Shown here one piece after another: positions 16,787 through 24,641 of a stretch of 53,506 nt of DNA; within the stretch, counting starts at the first letter, position 1, and each line of letters begins with the position of its first letter. A model generated the notes under the pieces. It did not search any database. It saw only the letters and a list, made by a program, of their open reading frames with translations, and was not told the DNA's origin. This DNA comes from JBDTYT01 sp040005555 (GTDB lineage Bacteria; Actinomycetota; UBA4738; HRBIN12): NCBI GenBank assembly GCA_040005555.1, contig JBDTYT010000003.1:1-53506 (forward strand), written 5' to 3'. The position numbers and the translations under genes are program-made.

Positions 16787-17968
16787 ATGAGCGGGCCGCG
16801 GGGCGCCGAGCCGATCCTGCATGCTGATCTCGACGCGTTCTATGCCTCCGTCGAGGTTCAGAAGGATCCATCGCTCGCCGGAAAGCCCGTCGTGGTCGGC
16901 GGCGGAGGCACCCGAGGTGTCGTGATGTCGGCGTCGTACGAGGCGCGAGCGTTCGGGATCCGGAGCGCGATGCCGGCGGTCCGCGCCCGCCGCCTGTGCC
17001 CCGACGTCGTCTTCGTGAAACCAGACTTCGAGTCCTACCAGGCGCACTCGAACCGCTTCCGCGAGATCTTGCTCGCCGTCACTCCGCTCGTCGAGCCGAT
17101 CTCGCTCGACGAGGCCTTCCTCGACGTGGCCGGAGCCCTCCTCCTGTTCGGCGAGCCGTCCGCGATCGCCGAACAGATCCGTGCAGACGTGCAACGCGAG
17201 CTCGGCTTCTCATGCTCGGTGGGGGTCGCGCCGAGCAAGCTCATCGCGAAGCTCGCCTCGCGGATCGCCAAGCCCGACGGGGTAGTCGTGGTTCGCGCCG
17301 GCGAGGTCGAAGCGTTCCTGGATCCGCTTCCGGCCCGCGCGCTGTGGGGCGTGGGGGAGAAGACCATGGAGACGCTCTCGCGCCTCGGCGTGAAGACCGT
17401 CGGAGACCTCGGTCGGATCCCGCCGGTGGTGCTCGGGCGCTTGCTCGGTGAGCACCACGCCCAGGGTCTCATCGACCTGGCTCGCGGCGTCGACGTCCGC
17501 CTGGTCGTGCCGTACGAGGCGCCCAAGTCCGTGAGCCACGAGGAGACGTTCGATACCGATCTCGACGCCGACGAGGACCTGCTGCGCGAGATCCTCGCCC
17601 TGTCCCAACGGGTCGGGTCCCGCCTGCGCGAGGACGGCTACCGGTGCCGGACGGTCGTCCTGAAGATCCGGCTCGCGAACTTCACGACCCTCACGCGCTC
17701 GCGCACCCTCCCGGCACCGACCGACGTCACGGCCGACATCAACCACGTCGCCGCAGAGATGTTCCGGGCCCTCCCGGGGGCCCGCCGGCGGGTACGCCTG
17801 GTGGGCGTCGGAGCCTCGGGCCTCGTCGCGGCGGGTGAGGAGCAGCTCGCGCTCCTGCGCGGCGAGCGCTGGGGCGACGTGGAACGGGCCGTGGACCGGA
17901 TCGAGCGCCGGTTCGGCCAAGGCTCGGCGATGCCCGCCGCTCTGCTCGATCGTCGGCGTGACCGCTGA
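16787..17968 (+). CDS. dinB: DNA polymerase IV (Y family)
   Basis: A 393-aa translesion polymerase. Visible: LHADLDAFYASVE (catalytic Asp and steric gate Phe-Tyr pair), PVVVGGGGTRGVVMSASYEARAFG, PISLDEAFLDV (catalytic Asp-Glu), the fingers/thumb segment SVGVAPSKLIAKLASRIAKPDG, helix-hairpin-helix LWGVGEKTMETLSRLGVKTVGDL and the little-finger domain to the end. All active-site acids are present, so unlike ImuB this is a catalytically competent Pol IV. No clear QxxLF-type clamp motif is visible at its C-terminus. It is the last gene of the SOS operon, 39 bases after dnaE2. Confidence 0.96.
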   Translation: MSGPRGAEPILHADLDAFYASVEVQKDPSLAGKPVVVGGGGTRGVVMSASYEARAFGIRSAMPAVRARRLCPDVVFVKPDFESYQAHSNRFREILLAVTPLVEPISLDEAFLDVAGALLLFGEPSAIAEQIRADVQRELGFSCSVGVAPSKLIAKLASRIAKPDGVVVVRAGEVEAFLDPLPARALWGVGEKTMETLSRLGVKTVGDLGRIPPVVLGRLLGEHHAQGLIDLARGVDVRLVVPYEAPKSVSHEETFDTDLDADEDLLREILALSQRVGSRLREDGYRCRTVVLKIRLANFTTLTRSRTLPAPTDVTADINHVAAEMFRALPGARRRVRLVGVGASGLVAAGEEQLALLRGERWGDVERAVDRIERRFGQGSAMPAALLDRRRDR

Positions 17969-18022
17969 GTTCCGGGGGAAGATCGTGTGCCCACCTCCCC
18001 TCCAGCTGGGCACTCAGCGGTC
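17960..18022 (+). terminator. Nested inverted repeat at the end of the SOS operon
   Basis: GACCGCTGAGT (17960-17970) is perfectly complementary to ACTCAGCGGTC (18012-18022), an 11-bp stem that includes the dinB stop codon. Inside it GTGCCCA (17987-17993) pairs with TGGGCAC (18007-18013), competing for two bases with the outer stem. No U-tract follows, so termination would be of the hairpin-only kind; it could also be an RNA processing site. Confidence 0.45.
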
Positions 18023-18051
18023 CAAACCCTTCCCGTATCCGGTTGCGTTCC

Positions 18052-18057
18052 TATAAT
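18052..18057 (+). promoter_or_regulatory. Consensus -10 box TATAAT of the DUF3040 gene
   Basis: A perfect TATAAT 32 bases before the TTG start, in a GC-rich context. No convincing -35 lies at 16-18 bases. Expected transcription start near 18064 and a leader of about 25 bases carrying the AGGAG site. Confidence 0.6.
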
Positions 18058-18088
18058 TGGGCAGCCGTCCCGACCGGTAGGAGCTGGA

Positions 18089-18460
18089 TTGCCACTCTCG
18101 CCAGACGAGCAGCGCATCCTCGACGAGATCGAACAGAAGCTGGCCGAAGAAGACCCGCGGCTGGTCGACGCCGTCAGCCGCACGTCGCTGTACACGCACC
18201 TCGCGAGCCGTATCCGATGGGCGTCGATCGCGTTCCTCGCGGGGTTCTTCATGTTGATGGCGTTTCCGGTCGCGTTGTGGATCGCTGCAGCAGGATTCGG
18301 CGTGATGCTCGCGTCATCGTTGTTGATCTACCGCTACCTCAAACAACTCGGTAAGGATCAGGTGCGCGCGATACAGCAGTCGGGGAAGTTCTCGATCGCG
18401 GGGATCTTGGCGCGGCTCACGGGTCGTTTCCGCGGTCCTTCGCAACCCCCCGCCCCGTAG
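18089..18460 (+). CDS. DUF3040 membrane protein
   Basis: A 123-aa protein beginning LPLSPDEQRILDEIEQKLAEEDPRL, the standard DUF3040 N-terminal helix, followed by two membrane segments (about 44-64 and 66-84) and a basic tail. TTG 18089 is chosen because TAGGAG lies 6 bases upstream and the family begins with this PLSPDEQ segment; the frame is open further upstream but without homology-like sequence. DUF3040 is an actinobacterial family of unknown role, often near division genes. Confidence 0.85.
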   Translation: MPLSPDEQRILDEIEQKLAEEDPRLVDAVSRTSLYTHLASRIRWASIAFLAGFFMLMAFPVALWIAAAGFGVMLASSLLIYRYLKQLGKDQVRAIQQSGKFSIAGILARLTGRFRGPSQPPAP

Positions 18461-18490
18461 CCGAGCCATCCCAAACCGCCGGCGAGCTCC

Positions 18491-18703
18491 TCAGGAGGCG
18501 ACGGATTCCTTCGTCAAACATGCCTGCTCCGGCTTGCCACGGACACCGTGCAGGCAGTAGAACAAGGTCACCTTCCCTGGAGGCGTGACCGTCAACTGCA
18601 AGTCGAGCTTTCCCTCGACCCGGCTGGCGGGGCCGCTGAAGTGGTTGATGGTGCACGAGTCGTCGGAGGGCGCGCGTCCATGGAGGGGTTCACCGCACAT
18701 CAA
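18491..18703 (-). CDS. Doubtful 70-aa ORF between DUF3040 and MerR-like gene
   Basis: The only readable content of the 219-base gap before the MerR-like start is a minus-strand frame of 70 aa with LDLQLTVTPPGKVTLFYC and GKPEQACL, which looks more like a beta-rich secreted fragment than random GC-rich translation. It has three Cys but no signal peptide, and its first 24 bases overlap the MerR-like start. It could be the tail of a decayed gene or nothing. Confidence 0.2.
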   Translation of the reverse strand: MMCGEPLHGRAPSDDSCTINHFSGPASRVEGKLDLQLTVTPPGKVTLFYCLHGVRGKPEQACLTKESVAS

Positions 18704-19162
18704 GCGACGAGGTTCACCGGTTGCACGGCACGGCAGCTCCGGTATTGGGATCAGATCGGGTTAGTGAGACCGTCCGTCCAAGGGACGGGCGGACGTCCTG
18801 GCGTTCCGCGTCTGTACGCGTTCCGAGATCTCGTCGCGCTCCGCGTCGTGAAGTCGCTGCTCGACGGCGGGATGTCGCTGCAGCGGGTACGGCGCGCGTG
18901 GGAGTACCTGAACAAGCGTGCGGCGCTCGATAAGCACCTGTCTGAGGTCAAGCTCATCACCGATGGGGTATCGATCTTCAAGGTCGCACGTCGCAACGGC
19001 GAGGTCCTCGACGCCCTCCGCGAGGGTCAGCTGGCCTTCTTCGTGGCCATCGACGAGATCGCGAGCAGCGTCGAGACCAAAGTCGGCCAGTTCAAGGAGG
19101 ACCGAGACCGGTTCGTCCGCGCGCTCCGGGAAGCCGCCGCTCACACGCAGACCGGCTCGTAG
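18680..19162 (+). CDS. MerR-like transcriptional regulator
   Basis: A 160-aa protein: winged helix-turn-helix of MerR type at residues 4-75 (FTAHQATRFTGCTARQLRYWDQIGLVRPS then PRLYAFRDLVALRVVKSLLDGGMSLQRV), followed by a helical C-terminal part without Cys, so not a metal sensor of the MerR/CueR kind. ATG 18680 is chosen because the HTH starts right after it. The effector is unknown. It is convergent with the transglutaminase-like gene (23-base gap). Confidence 0.88.
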   Translation: MEGFTAHQATRFTGCTARQLRYWDQIGLVRPSVQGTGGRPGVPRLYAFRDLVALRVVKSLLDGGMSLQRVRRAWEYLNKRAALDKHLSEVKLITDGVSIFKVARRNGEVLDALREGQLAFFVAIDEIASSVETKVGQFKEDRDRFVRALREAAAHTQTGS

Positions 19163-19185
19163 GCTGCTCGACCGGTCGCGGTGCG

Positions 19186-21483
19186 CTACCAGCCCGGACG
19201 GTACAGACCGGTGATCCGACGGACGATGCCGACGTCTCGGCGCATGTCGCGGAGTGCAGTCTTGGCCGCGCTGGCGGTTTCGCTCGCTTCTCGAGCGTCA
19301 GGCTCGATCGGCGAGTAGGCCGCGCGGATCGCGGCGGTCGTGAGCGCCGCGAGGTGACCGTCGGAGAAGTGCACGCTCTCGCTCAGGCGCTGCCGGTATT
19401 CCTGGAGGGTTTCGCCCTCGCGCCGCCCGAGGCCCAGATCGGTGGCTCCACCGTCGAACACCCGGTAGGTGGCCAGGACCCGTTCGCGTGGTCCTCGTGC
19501 TCGCCTCAAGGCCCGGCTGCGGCGGCTCGCTTTCAGGATCGGGAGCACCAACATGAGCACGAGCCCGAGCCCGAGCAGCACCATGAACGCTTTCACGTAC
19601 GGCACGTGGTATCCGCCGATGTCGGCCGTGGGCAGCTCGCCGACCGAGGCCGGCCCTCCATGCCCCCCGCGGTCGCTGCGGCCGGTGAGCAACGGATCAG
19701 CGTTGCAGAGCTGACCCGGCAACGGCCGCCCGTTCGGTCCGAGGCACGACGCCGCACCTGCCCCACCCCCGGCTCCTTCTTGCCCCTGGGTACCTCCGGA
19801 GGAGCTGTCCACAGGCGCCGACGGGTTCAGGTACGTCCCCGGCTGGGCGATGGGGTTGGAGATGTTCGGCGTCGGTTCGAACGGCAGCCATCCGTAGCCG
19901 GGGAACAAGACCTCGACCCAGCTGTGCGCGTCCTTGGTGTCGACCGTGTACGTGGTGCCGTTGGGCGTACCCTGCCGGAAGCCCACCACGACCCTGGATG
20001 GCAACCCGAGCTCGCGCACCATGATCGCCATCGCGGTCGCGTACTGCTGGCAGAACCCCGTGTGGGTCCGCGTGAGGAACTCGAGCAGCGCATCGGCGTC
20101 GGCGGTCGGCTTCACGTTGAGCGAGTACGTGAAGGGAGCGCTCGTCAGATGATCTTGGAGTGCCAACACCTGTTGATAGGGCGTCAGCGTGGTCGGCGCC
20201 CACCGCTCGGCCAGGTCGAGGACGGCGGGACTCACGTCACCCGGGACGAACGTGAAGCGACCGTAGGTCACGCGAGGAAGGAAATGCACCGCGTCGAGCT
20301 GCTCGGGTGATGGTGCGACGATGCGGGACGTCACCGAGTACTCGTAGCCCTCCGGGAGGCCTCCGGGGAGGCCGGCCGTGGCCAGGTCCGCGTCCCACTT
20401 CAGGTCACCTGAGGGCAAGGTGACGAGCTCAGGGGTGTTGGCCATCGGAAGCCACGGGTTCTGGAGATCCGTGAGGACCTCATAACGCTGCGGCAATGCG
20501 GTGGCGCCCTCGGGGAAGCTCGCGTTCAGCTGAGCGGGTGAGGGGATGGACTGCGCCGTTTCGAGCGTGGGGTCCGAGCTGCTCCACTCCGTGCCGTTGA
20601 ACCGATCGAGCGTGAACATCCGCCAATACGAGGCACCGTTCTCGCTGGTCACCCGGAACAGGTCGACCGGCGTTTGGCTCTTGAGTTGGGCCTGGATTGA
20701 GACGAACGGGTCGAAGTTGGTGCCGTCGTCGCCGCTCGAGGAGAAGTCCACGAGCGCTTGGGCGCGAAAGCCCGGGAGCAGGCCCGGGACCAGCACCGCC
20801 GCCGCGACGGCGAGCAGCGCGACGCCGCGAGCTCCACGGGTCATCGTCGAGGTGACGCGGCGGGTCCGGGACCCGGACCACAGTGGCCCCCACTGCTGGA
20901 TGCGACGCAGCCCGTCGACGAAGACCACCGCGAGAGCCGCACCGAGGAACGCGATGGCGTACACCGGCCGCACGCCGTCCTCCAAGACGGTGTCGGCGAA
21001 ACCCACGAGCGTGATCGGCGGCAAGATCGCGAGCAGCGGGCTCCCCGCGCGCAGAGCGAGCGCGTAGGCCGAGAAACTCGCGGTCCACAACGCGGTGAGC
21101 GCGGCGAGCAAGAGCGGCGGCAGGGGCGGGGTCGGCGACACCTGCACCTTCGCCTGCTCGCCGACCAATCGGAGAGCCTGAACGATCGCCGTCAGGGTCT
21201 CCTTCGACGGCAGCCCGTACCAGAGCGACCGGGGGAAGACGATGATCCCGATCACCCAGAGCAGGCCTACGGCGCTCGCGAGCGTCGACAAGAGCAAGCT
21301 GCGACGTTCGAAGGCAGCCGCGAGCACGACGGACGCGAGCGCAGCGGCCATCAGTTGCAACGTCGGAGCGCGACCTTGGAAGACGCGACCGAACGCGAAC
21401 GCCGCCACCATCGCGAGGATCGCGACGGTGGCGAGCGCGGTCAGCCGCGCAACGCGAGGGGCTGGGTCCTGCTGGCGTGCCAT
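19186..21483 (-). CDS. Transglutaminase-like membrane protein (TgpA type)
   Basis: A 765-aa membrane protein. Residues 15-235 hold about six transmembrane helices; a large extracytoplasmic part follows, with the transglutaminase core TGFCQQYATAMAIMVRELG (Cys478), KDAHSWVEVLFPGYGW (His and aromatic loop) and FEPTP; a Gly/Ser-rich linker (about 545-575), one more helix (about 610-635) and a DUF4129-like tail ending ITGLYRPGW. Start at ATG 21483, with GGGAGG 11 bases upstream; this overlaps DUF58 by 43 bases. It is the third gene of a MoxR-DUF58-transglutaminase operon, a widespread trio thought to assemble or remodel envelope proteins; substrates are unknown. Confidence 0.92.
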   Translation of the reverse strand: MARQQDPAPRVARLTALATVAILAMVAAFAFGRVFQGRAPTLQLMAAALASVVLAAAFERRSLLLSTLASAVGLLWVIGIIVFPRSLWYGLPSKETLTAIVQALRLVGEQAKVQVSPTPPLPPLLLAALTALWTASFSAYALALRAGSPLLAILPPITLVGFADTVLEDGVRPVYAIAFLGAALAVVFVDGLRRIQQWGPLWSGSRTRRVTSTMTRGARGVALLAVAAAVLVPGLLPGFRAQALVDFSSSGDDGTNFDPFVSIQAQLKSQTPVDLFRVTSENGASYWRMFTLDRFNGTEWSSSDPTLETAQSIPSPAQLNASFPEGATALPQRYEVLTDLQNPWLPMANTPELVTLPSGDLKWDADLATAGLPGGLPEGYEYSVTSRIVAPSPEQLDAVHFLPRVTYGRFTFVPGDVSPAVLDLAERWAPTTLTPYQQVLALQDHLTSAPFTYSLNVKPTADADALLEFLTRTHTGFCQQYATAMAIMVRELGLPSRVVVGFRQGTPNGTTYTVDTKDAHSWVEVLFPGYGWLPFEPTPNISNPIAQPGTYLNPSAPVDSSSGGTQGQEGAGGGAGAASCLGPNGRPLPGQLCNADPLLTGRSDRGGHGGPASVGELPTADIGGYHVPYVKAFMVLLGLGLVLMLVLPILKASRRSRALRRARGPRERVLATYRVFDGGATDLGLGRREGETLQEYRQRLSESVHFSDGHLAALTTAAIRAAYSPIEPDAREASETASAAKTALRDMRRDVGIVRRITGLYRPGW

Positions 21484-22670
21484 ATGTCTCGCAACCTCCC
21501 CGATGGCGGGAGGACCACGACCTCCCAGCCGGACCGGGACATGGACAGTTGGGCCTGTGACGCCCGGCCCTCGAGCTGCGCCCGTCGATCGGGCGGGAGG
21601 GTGGCGGGGTCCGTGGGATGCACGAGCACGGCGACCTTGGGTCCGAAGACCGCACCGGCGCGGATGAGCGACGTGAGCTCGGTCGGTTGTGGGGGAGCGG
21701 TGACGACGACCAGCGTCGTATCCGCAGCGGCCGCGATGCGGAGCCGCGTGAGCCCGGTGGACATGGTCCGCGATGTGTGATGCCCGACGCCGGCGAGGGT
21801 CTCGAGCATCTGCTCCTCGCCGACGCGCTGCGGAGGGAGCTGCGTCGTGGCGAGCTTCATCGAGAAGCCGTAGCGGATGAGTAAGACACCGACCGAGGCG
21901 GCCGCCGAGACGACCTTCTCGAAGCACGGGGTGTGGCTCTTGCCGACCGCCGACTCGCGCGTATCGACGAACAGCACCGCGGTCGAACGACGCGCCGATT
22001 CGTCCTGGCGGATCATGAGCTCGCCGCTGCGCGCCACGCTCGGCCAGTGGATCCGCCGCAGGTCGTCACCCTCCTGGTAGGGGCGCATCGTGTAGAACTC
22101 ATCGCCCGTCCGGAACAGGTGCCGCGAGAGCGCGAGCCCGCTCGTCATGCCGAAGGGCGAGTTCGGACCGCCGGCGAGCTGTTCCACCTCGGGCGTGACG
22201 ACCAATTCCTCCCGCTCGTCGAACTGCACGCGGAGCTTCGTGAGCGCGAACGGATCCGACAGGTCCACCGTGAGCGGGCCCAGCGTGTATCGCCCCCGCG
22301 TGTGCGCCGATACGGAGTAGGAGGCCCGCTGTTTGCCCTTGGGGGGGAGACCGGCGATCACCAGCCGGGCCGAGCGACCGAGTGCCGGGGGGAGCCGGTC
22401 CTCGAGGAGGAGGAACGAGGTCTGCGTGGCGGCTTGATTCTCGATCTCGAGCTCGACGGTGACCCGCTGCCCGGGCTGGACGCGGGCGTCGGAGAGGCGG
22501 CGCCGTATCCGCAATCGCTGTCGGCTCCACCGCGCCAAACCGGCCGCCGCGAACGGGAGCACGACGAGTCCGACGGCGATCATGTGCAACGTGGGGGAGC
22601 CGGCCACCCTCGCACCGATCCACAGACCGATCCCGGCCGCGAAGACGACGATCCCGCGGCCCGAGGGCAT
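21441..22670 (-). CDS. DUF58 domain protein
   Basis: A 409-aa protein with two N-terminal membrane helices (about 5-21 and 27-45), a beta-sandwich region (about 60-170) and the DUF58 core GDEFYTMRPYQEGDDLRRIHWPSVARSGELMIRQDE (about 190-225) preceding a von Willebrand A-like fold (AVLFVDTRES). DUF58 proteins are the usual partners of MoxR ATPases. The start overlaps the moxR stop by one base (TGATG), indicating translational coupling. Confidence 0.92.
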   Translation of the reverse strand: MPSGRGIVVFAAGIGLWIGARVAGSPTLHMIAVGLVVLPFAAAGLARWSRQRLRIRRRLSDARVQPGQRVTVELEIENQAATQTSFLLLEDRLPPALGRSARLVIAGLPPKGKQRASYSVSAHTRGRYTLGPLTVDLSDPFALTKLRVQFDEREELVVTPEVEQLAGGPNSPFGMTSGLALSRHLFRTGDEFYTMRPYQEGDDLRRIHWPSVARSGELMIRQDESARRSTAVLFVDTRESAVGKSHTPCFEKVVSAAASVGVLLIRYGFSMKLATTQLPPQRVGEEQMLETLAGVGHHTSRTMSTGLTRLRIAAAADTTLVVVTAPPQPTELTSLIRAGAVFGPKVAVLVHPTDPATLPPDRRAQLEGRASQAQLSMSRSGWEVVVLPPSGRLRDIWHASRTQPLALRG

Positions 22671-23722
22671 CAGGTGGTCCCGGTCACTGGCACCGCGACC
22701 TCGTGCATCAACTCCTCGAGCACCGCACCCGAGCTCCGACCGCCCATCACCGCGTCGGCGGTCACGATGATCCGGTGCGCGAGCACCGGCGTCACGATCG
22801 CCTTCACGTCGTCGGGGATGACGTAGTCGCGCTCGTCGGCGGCCGACATCGCGCGCGATGCACGCAGCAACATGATCGACGCTCGCGGGCTCGCGCCGAG
22901 GTAGACGTCGGGGTGCCGTCGCGTGGCCTCGACGAGGCCGACGATGTAGCGGCGCACCGACGGTGAAACGTGCACGGTCCGCGCCTGGGTGATCATCTCG
23001 CGCACGCCGAGGGCGTCCGCGACGGGCCCGATGTCGTTCAAGATCGAGTGATCTCCGTGCGTCGCGAGGATGTCGAACTCCACGTCGGCCGTGGGATACC
23101 CGATGTTGATACGCATCATGAACCGATCGAGCTGCGCCTCTGGCAGGGGATACGTGCCCTCGTGTTCGATCGGGTTCTGCGTAGCGATGACCATGAACGG
23201 CGAGCCGAGTTGATAGGTCTCGGTGTCGACGGTGACCTGACGCTCCTCCATCGACTCGAGGAGCGCGGACTGCGTCTTCGGGCTCGCGCGGTTGATCTCG
23301 TCGCCGAGGACGATGTTGGCGAAGATGGCCCCCGGCTTGAACTCGAAGTCCCCGCGTTCCTGGTTGAACACGTTGACGCCGGTGACGTCGGTCGGCAGCA
23401 GGTCAGGGGTGAACTGGATGCGCCGGAACGAGCAGTCGATCGAGCGGGCGATGGCCTTCGCCAGCATCGTCTTGCCGACCCCCGGGACGTCTTCGATGAG
23501 GACGTGGCCCTCGGCGACGAGGGAGGCGAGCGCGAGCCTGATCTCGTGACGCTTGCCTTGCACGACCTTCTCGACGTTCTCCTCGATCGCGCGGAAGCCT
23601 TCGGCGAACCGTTGCCAGTCCTGCGTGGGCTCGCTCGTCGGCTCTTGGGCCTCCACCCCCACCTCCCGCTCCCGTTCCCGCTCGCGTTCCCGCTCGCGTT
23701 CCCGCTCGTTCGTGCCGGACAT
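22670..23722 (-). CDS. moxR: MoxR-type AAA+ ATPase
   Basis: A 350-aa AAA+ chaperone. Start taken at ATG 23722 (MSGTNERERE). Residues 6-23 are an (Glu-Arg)n repeat encoded by a 12-bp DNA repeat, an unusual charged N-terminal extension. Then VQGKRHEIRLALASLVAEGHVLIEDVPGVGKTMLAKA (Walker A), LGDEINRASPKTQSALLESMEERQVT (Walker B and MoxR signature), ATQNPIEHEGTYPLPEAQLDRFMMR (sensor 1 and Arg finger). It is likely to activate metal-dependent or envelope clients together with DUF58 and transglutaminase proteins encoded next. Confidence 0.94.
   Translation of the reverse strand: MSGTNEREREREREREREREVGVEAQEPTSEPTQDWQRFAEGFRAIEENVEKVVQGKRHEIRLALASLVAEGHVLIEDVPGVGKTMLAKAIARSIDCSFRRIQFTPDLLPTDVTGVNVFNQERGDFEFKPGAIFANIVLGDEINRASPKTQSALLESMEERQVTVDTETYQLGSPFMVIATQNPIEHEGTYPLPEAQLDRFMMRINIGYPTADVEFDILATHGDHSILNDIGPVADALGVREMITQARTVHVSPSVRRYIVGLVEATRRHPDVYLGASPRASIMLLRASRAMSAADERDYVIPDDVKAIVTPVLAHRIIVTADAVMGGRSSGAVLEELMHEVAVPVTGTT
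23665..23710. repeat. Short tandem repeat, 12-bp unit, inside moxR N-terminus
   Basis: About 3.5 near-identical copies of CCCGCTCGCGTT (plus strand) encode alternating Arg-Glu on the minus strand. As a 12-bp unit, gain or loss would stay in frame, giving an Arg-Glu run of variable length. Confidence 0.8.
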
Positions 23723-24008
23723 CTTACCGAGTGGTACGTATGGGACCGGCCGGTGGTTCCTGAGTGTTCCTGCCTTGTCCGCGCGCGAAGACGAGCGGCA
23801 CATGCGAAAGCGGCGGCGCCACCACCTGGACGATCTTCGCTGGACACCCCGCGCGGCCCCTTGTTCGCTCTTTCAGGCGTCCCGATCTTCCAAGGCGCGG
23901 CAGCCCCGCCGCCTTCGTGGCGGATTACAACCCTGGGATTCGGTCGGTGCAAGCACCCGGGCCGGGATTCCGGTAGGCACGCCCCGTATACTCTCGTGAC
24001 CCAAGCCC
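23723..24008 (+). promoter_or_regulatory. Divergent intergenic region moxR/HNH with -10 box TATACT
   Basis: 286 bases without a credible gene. TATACT at 23987-23992, 17 bases before the HNH ATG, is a good -10 for that gene with a very short leader; no clear -35. The moxR promoter must lie near 23723-23760 but only weak candidates are seen. The rest has GC-rich small dyads such as GGCGGC around 23905-23930 without recognised function. Confidence 0.4.
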
Positions 24009-24491
24009 ATGGGAAGAGCCCTCGTCCTCAACGGGTCTCACCAACCTCTGGCAGTGGTGGCTGCCCGGAGAGCGGTCGTGCTCGTCCTGAAGGAGAAGGC
24101 AGAGGTCGTGGTCTCCAACGGGCTCGTCTTCCACGCGGAGACCTTCCAGATCGAAGCTCCGTCGGTCGTGCGCCTGCGCTACTTCGTGAAGGTCCCGTTC
24201 CGGGCACAGGCACCGCTCACCCGGCGGGCGGTGTTCGCCCGAGACGACTGGAAGTGCCAATACTGCGCCTCTCCGGCCGAGAACCTCGATCACGTAGTGC
24301 CGCGTTCCAAGGGCGGCGAGCACACGTGGGAGAACGTGGTTGCGGCGTGCCGTCGCTGCAACTCCAAGAAGGAGAACCGGATGGCGGAGGACGCCGGGCT
24401 CCGTCTGGCACGGCGTCCATTCGCTCCTTCCGACGGGTTCCGACTGTCGCTCGGCCGGCTCGAGCCGGAGTGGGAACCGTTCCTCGCCTGA
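24009..24491 (+). CDS. HNH endonuclease
   Basis: A 160-aa protein. The N-terminal half (LVLNGSHQPLAVVAARRAVVLVLKEKAEVV) is the typical lead of the small stand-alone bacterial HNH family; the nuclease core is FARDDWKCQYCASPAENLDHVVPRSKGGEHTWENVVAACRRCNSKKENR, with two CxxC zinc pairs, the HNH His (DHVVP), the Asn and the second His region. These proteins sit beside core genes in many Actinobacteria; a restriction, repair or intron-homing role cannot be chosen. No mobile element is near. Confidence 0.92.
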   Translation: MGRALVLNGSHQPLAVVAARRAVVLVLKEKAEVVVSNGLVFHAETFQIEAPSVVRLRYFVKVPFRAQAPLTRRAVFARDDWKCQYCASPAENLDHVVPRSKGGEHTWENVVAACRRCNSKKENRMAEDAGLRLARRPFAPSDGFRLSLGRLEPEWEPFLA

Positions 24492-24579
24492 TCGTCTGAC
24501 TTCGTCTCCCCCCACGAGCTCTGCGTCACACCTTCGTTGACTGTCGTGAGGATCGACGACTGTTCCCGACTTCTCACCC

Positions 24580-24624
24580 TTGACAAGGCGGAGTGTGAGT
24601 GGAGAATGCGTGGAACATAGTGGA
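24580..24624 (+). promoter_or_regulatory. mraZ promoter with three MraZ-box-like direct repeats
   Basis: A perfect -35 TTGACA (24580-24585), 16 bases, then GAGAAT (24602-24607) as -10. Across and behind the -10 lie three GTGGA repeats (24599, 24610, 24620) spaced 11 and 10 bases, i.e. one helical turn apart. MraZ autorepresses by binding several direct TGGGN-type repeats at about 10-bp spacing in just this position, so these are the probable operator of the dcw operon. Confidence 0.75.
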
Positions 24625-24641
24625 GGAGAAGGGGAGGACGC

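Noticed and set aside
21441..21483. Frameshift between DUF58 and the transglutaminase gene
   Set aside because: The 43-base overlap is ordinary: the second gene has its own ATG with GGGAGG upstream and both proteins have complete ends.
23665..23710. CRISPR array
   Set aside because: Unit is 12 bp without spacers and is translated as Arg-Glu repeats in MoxR.
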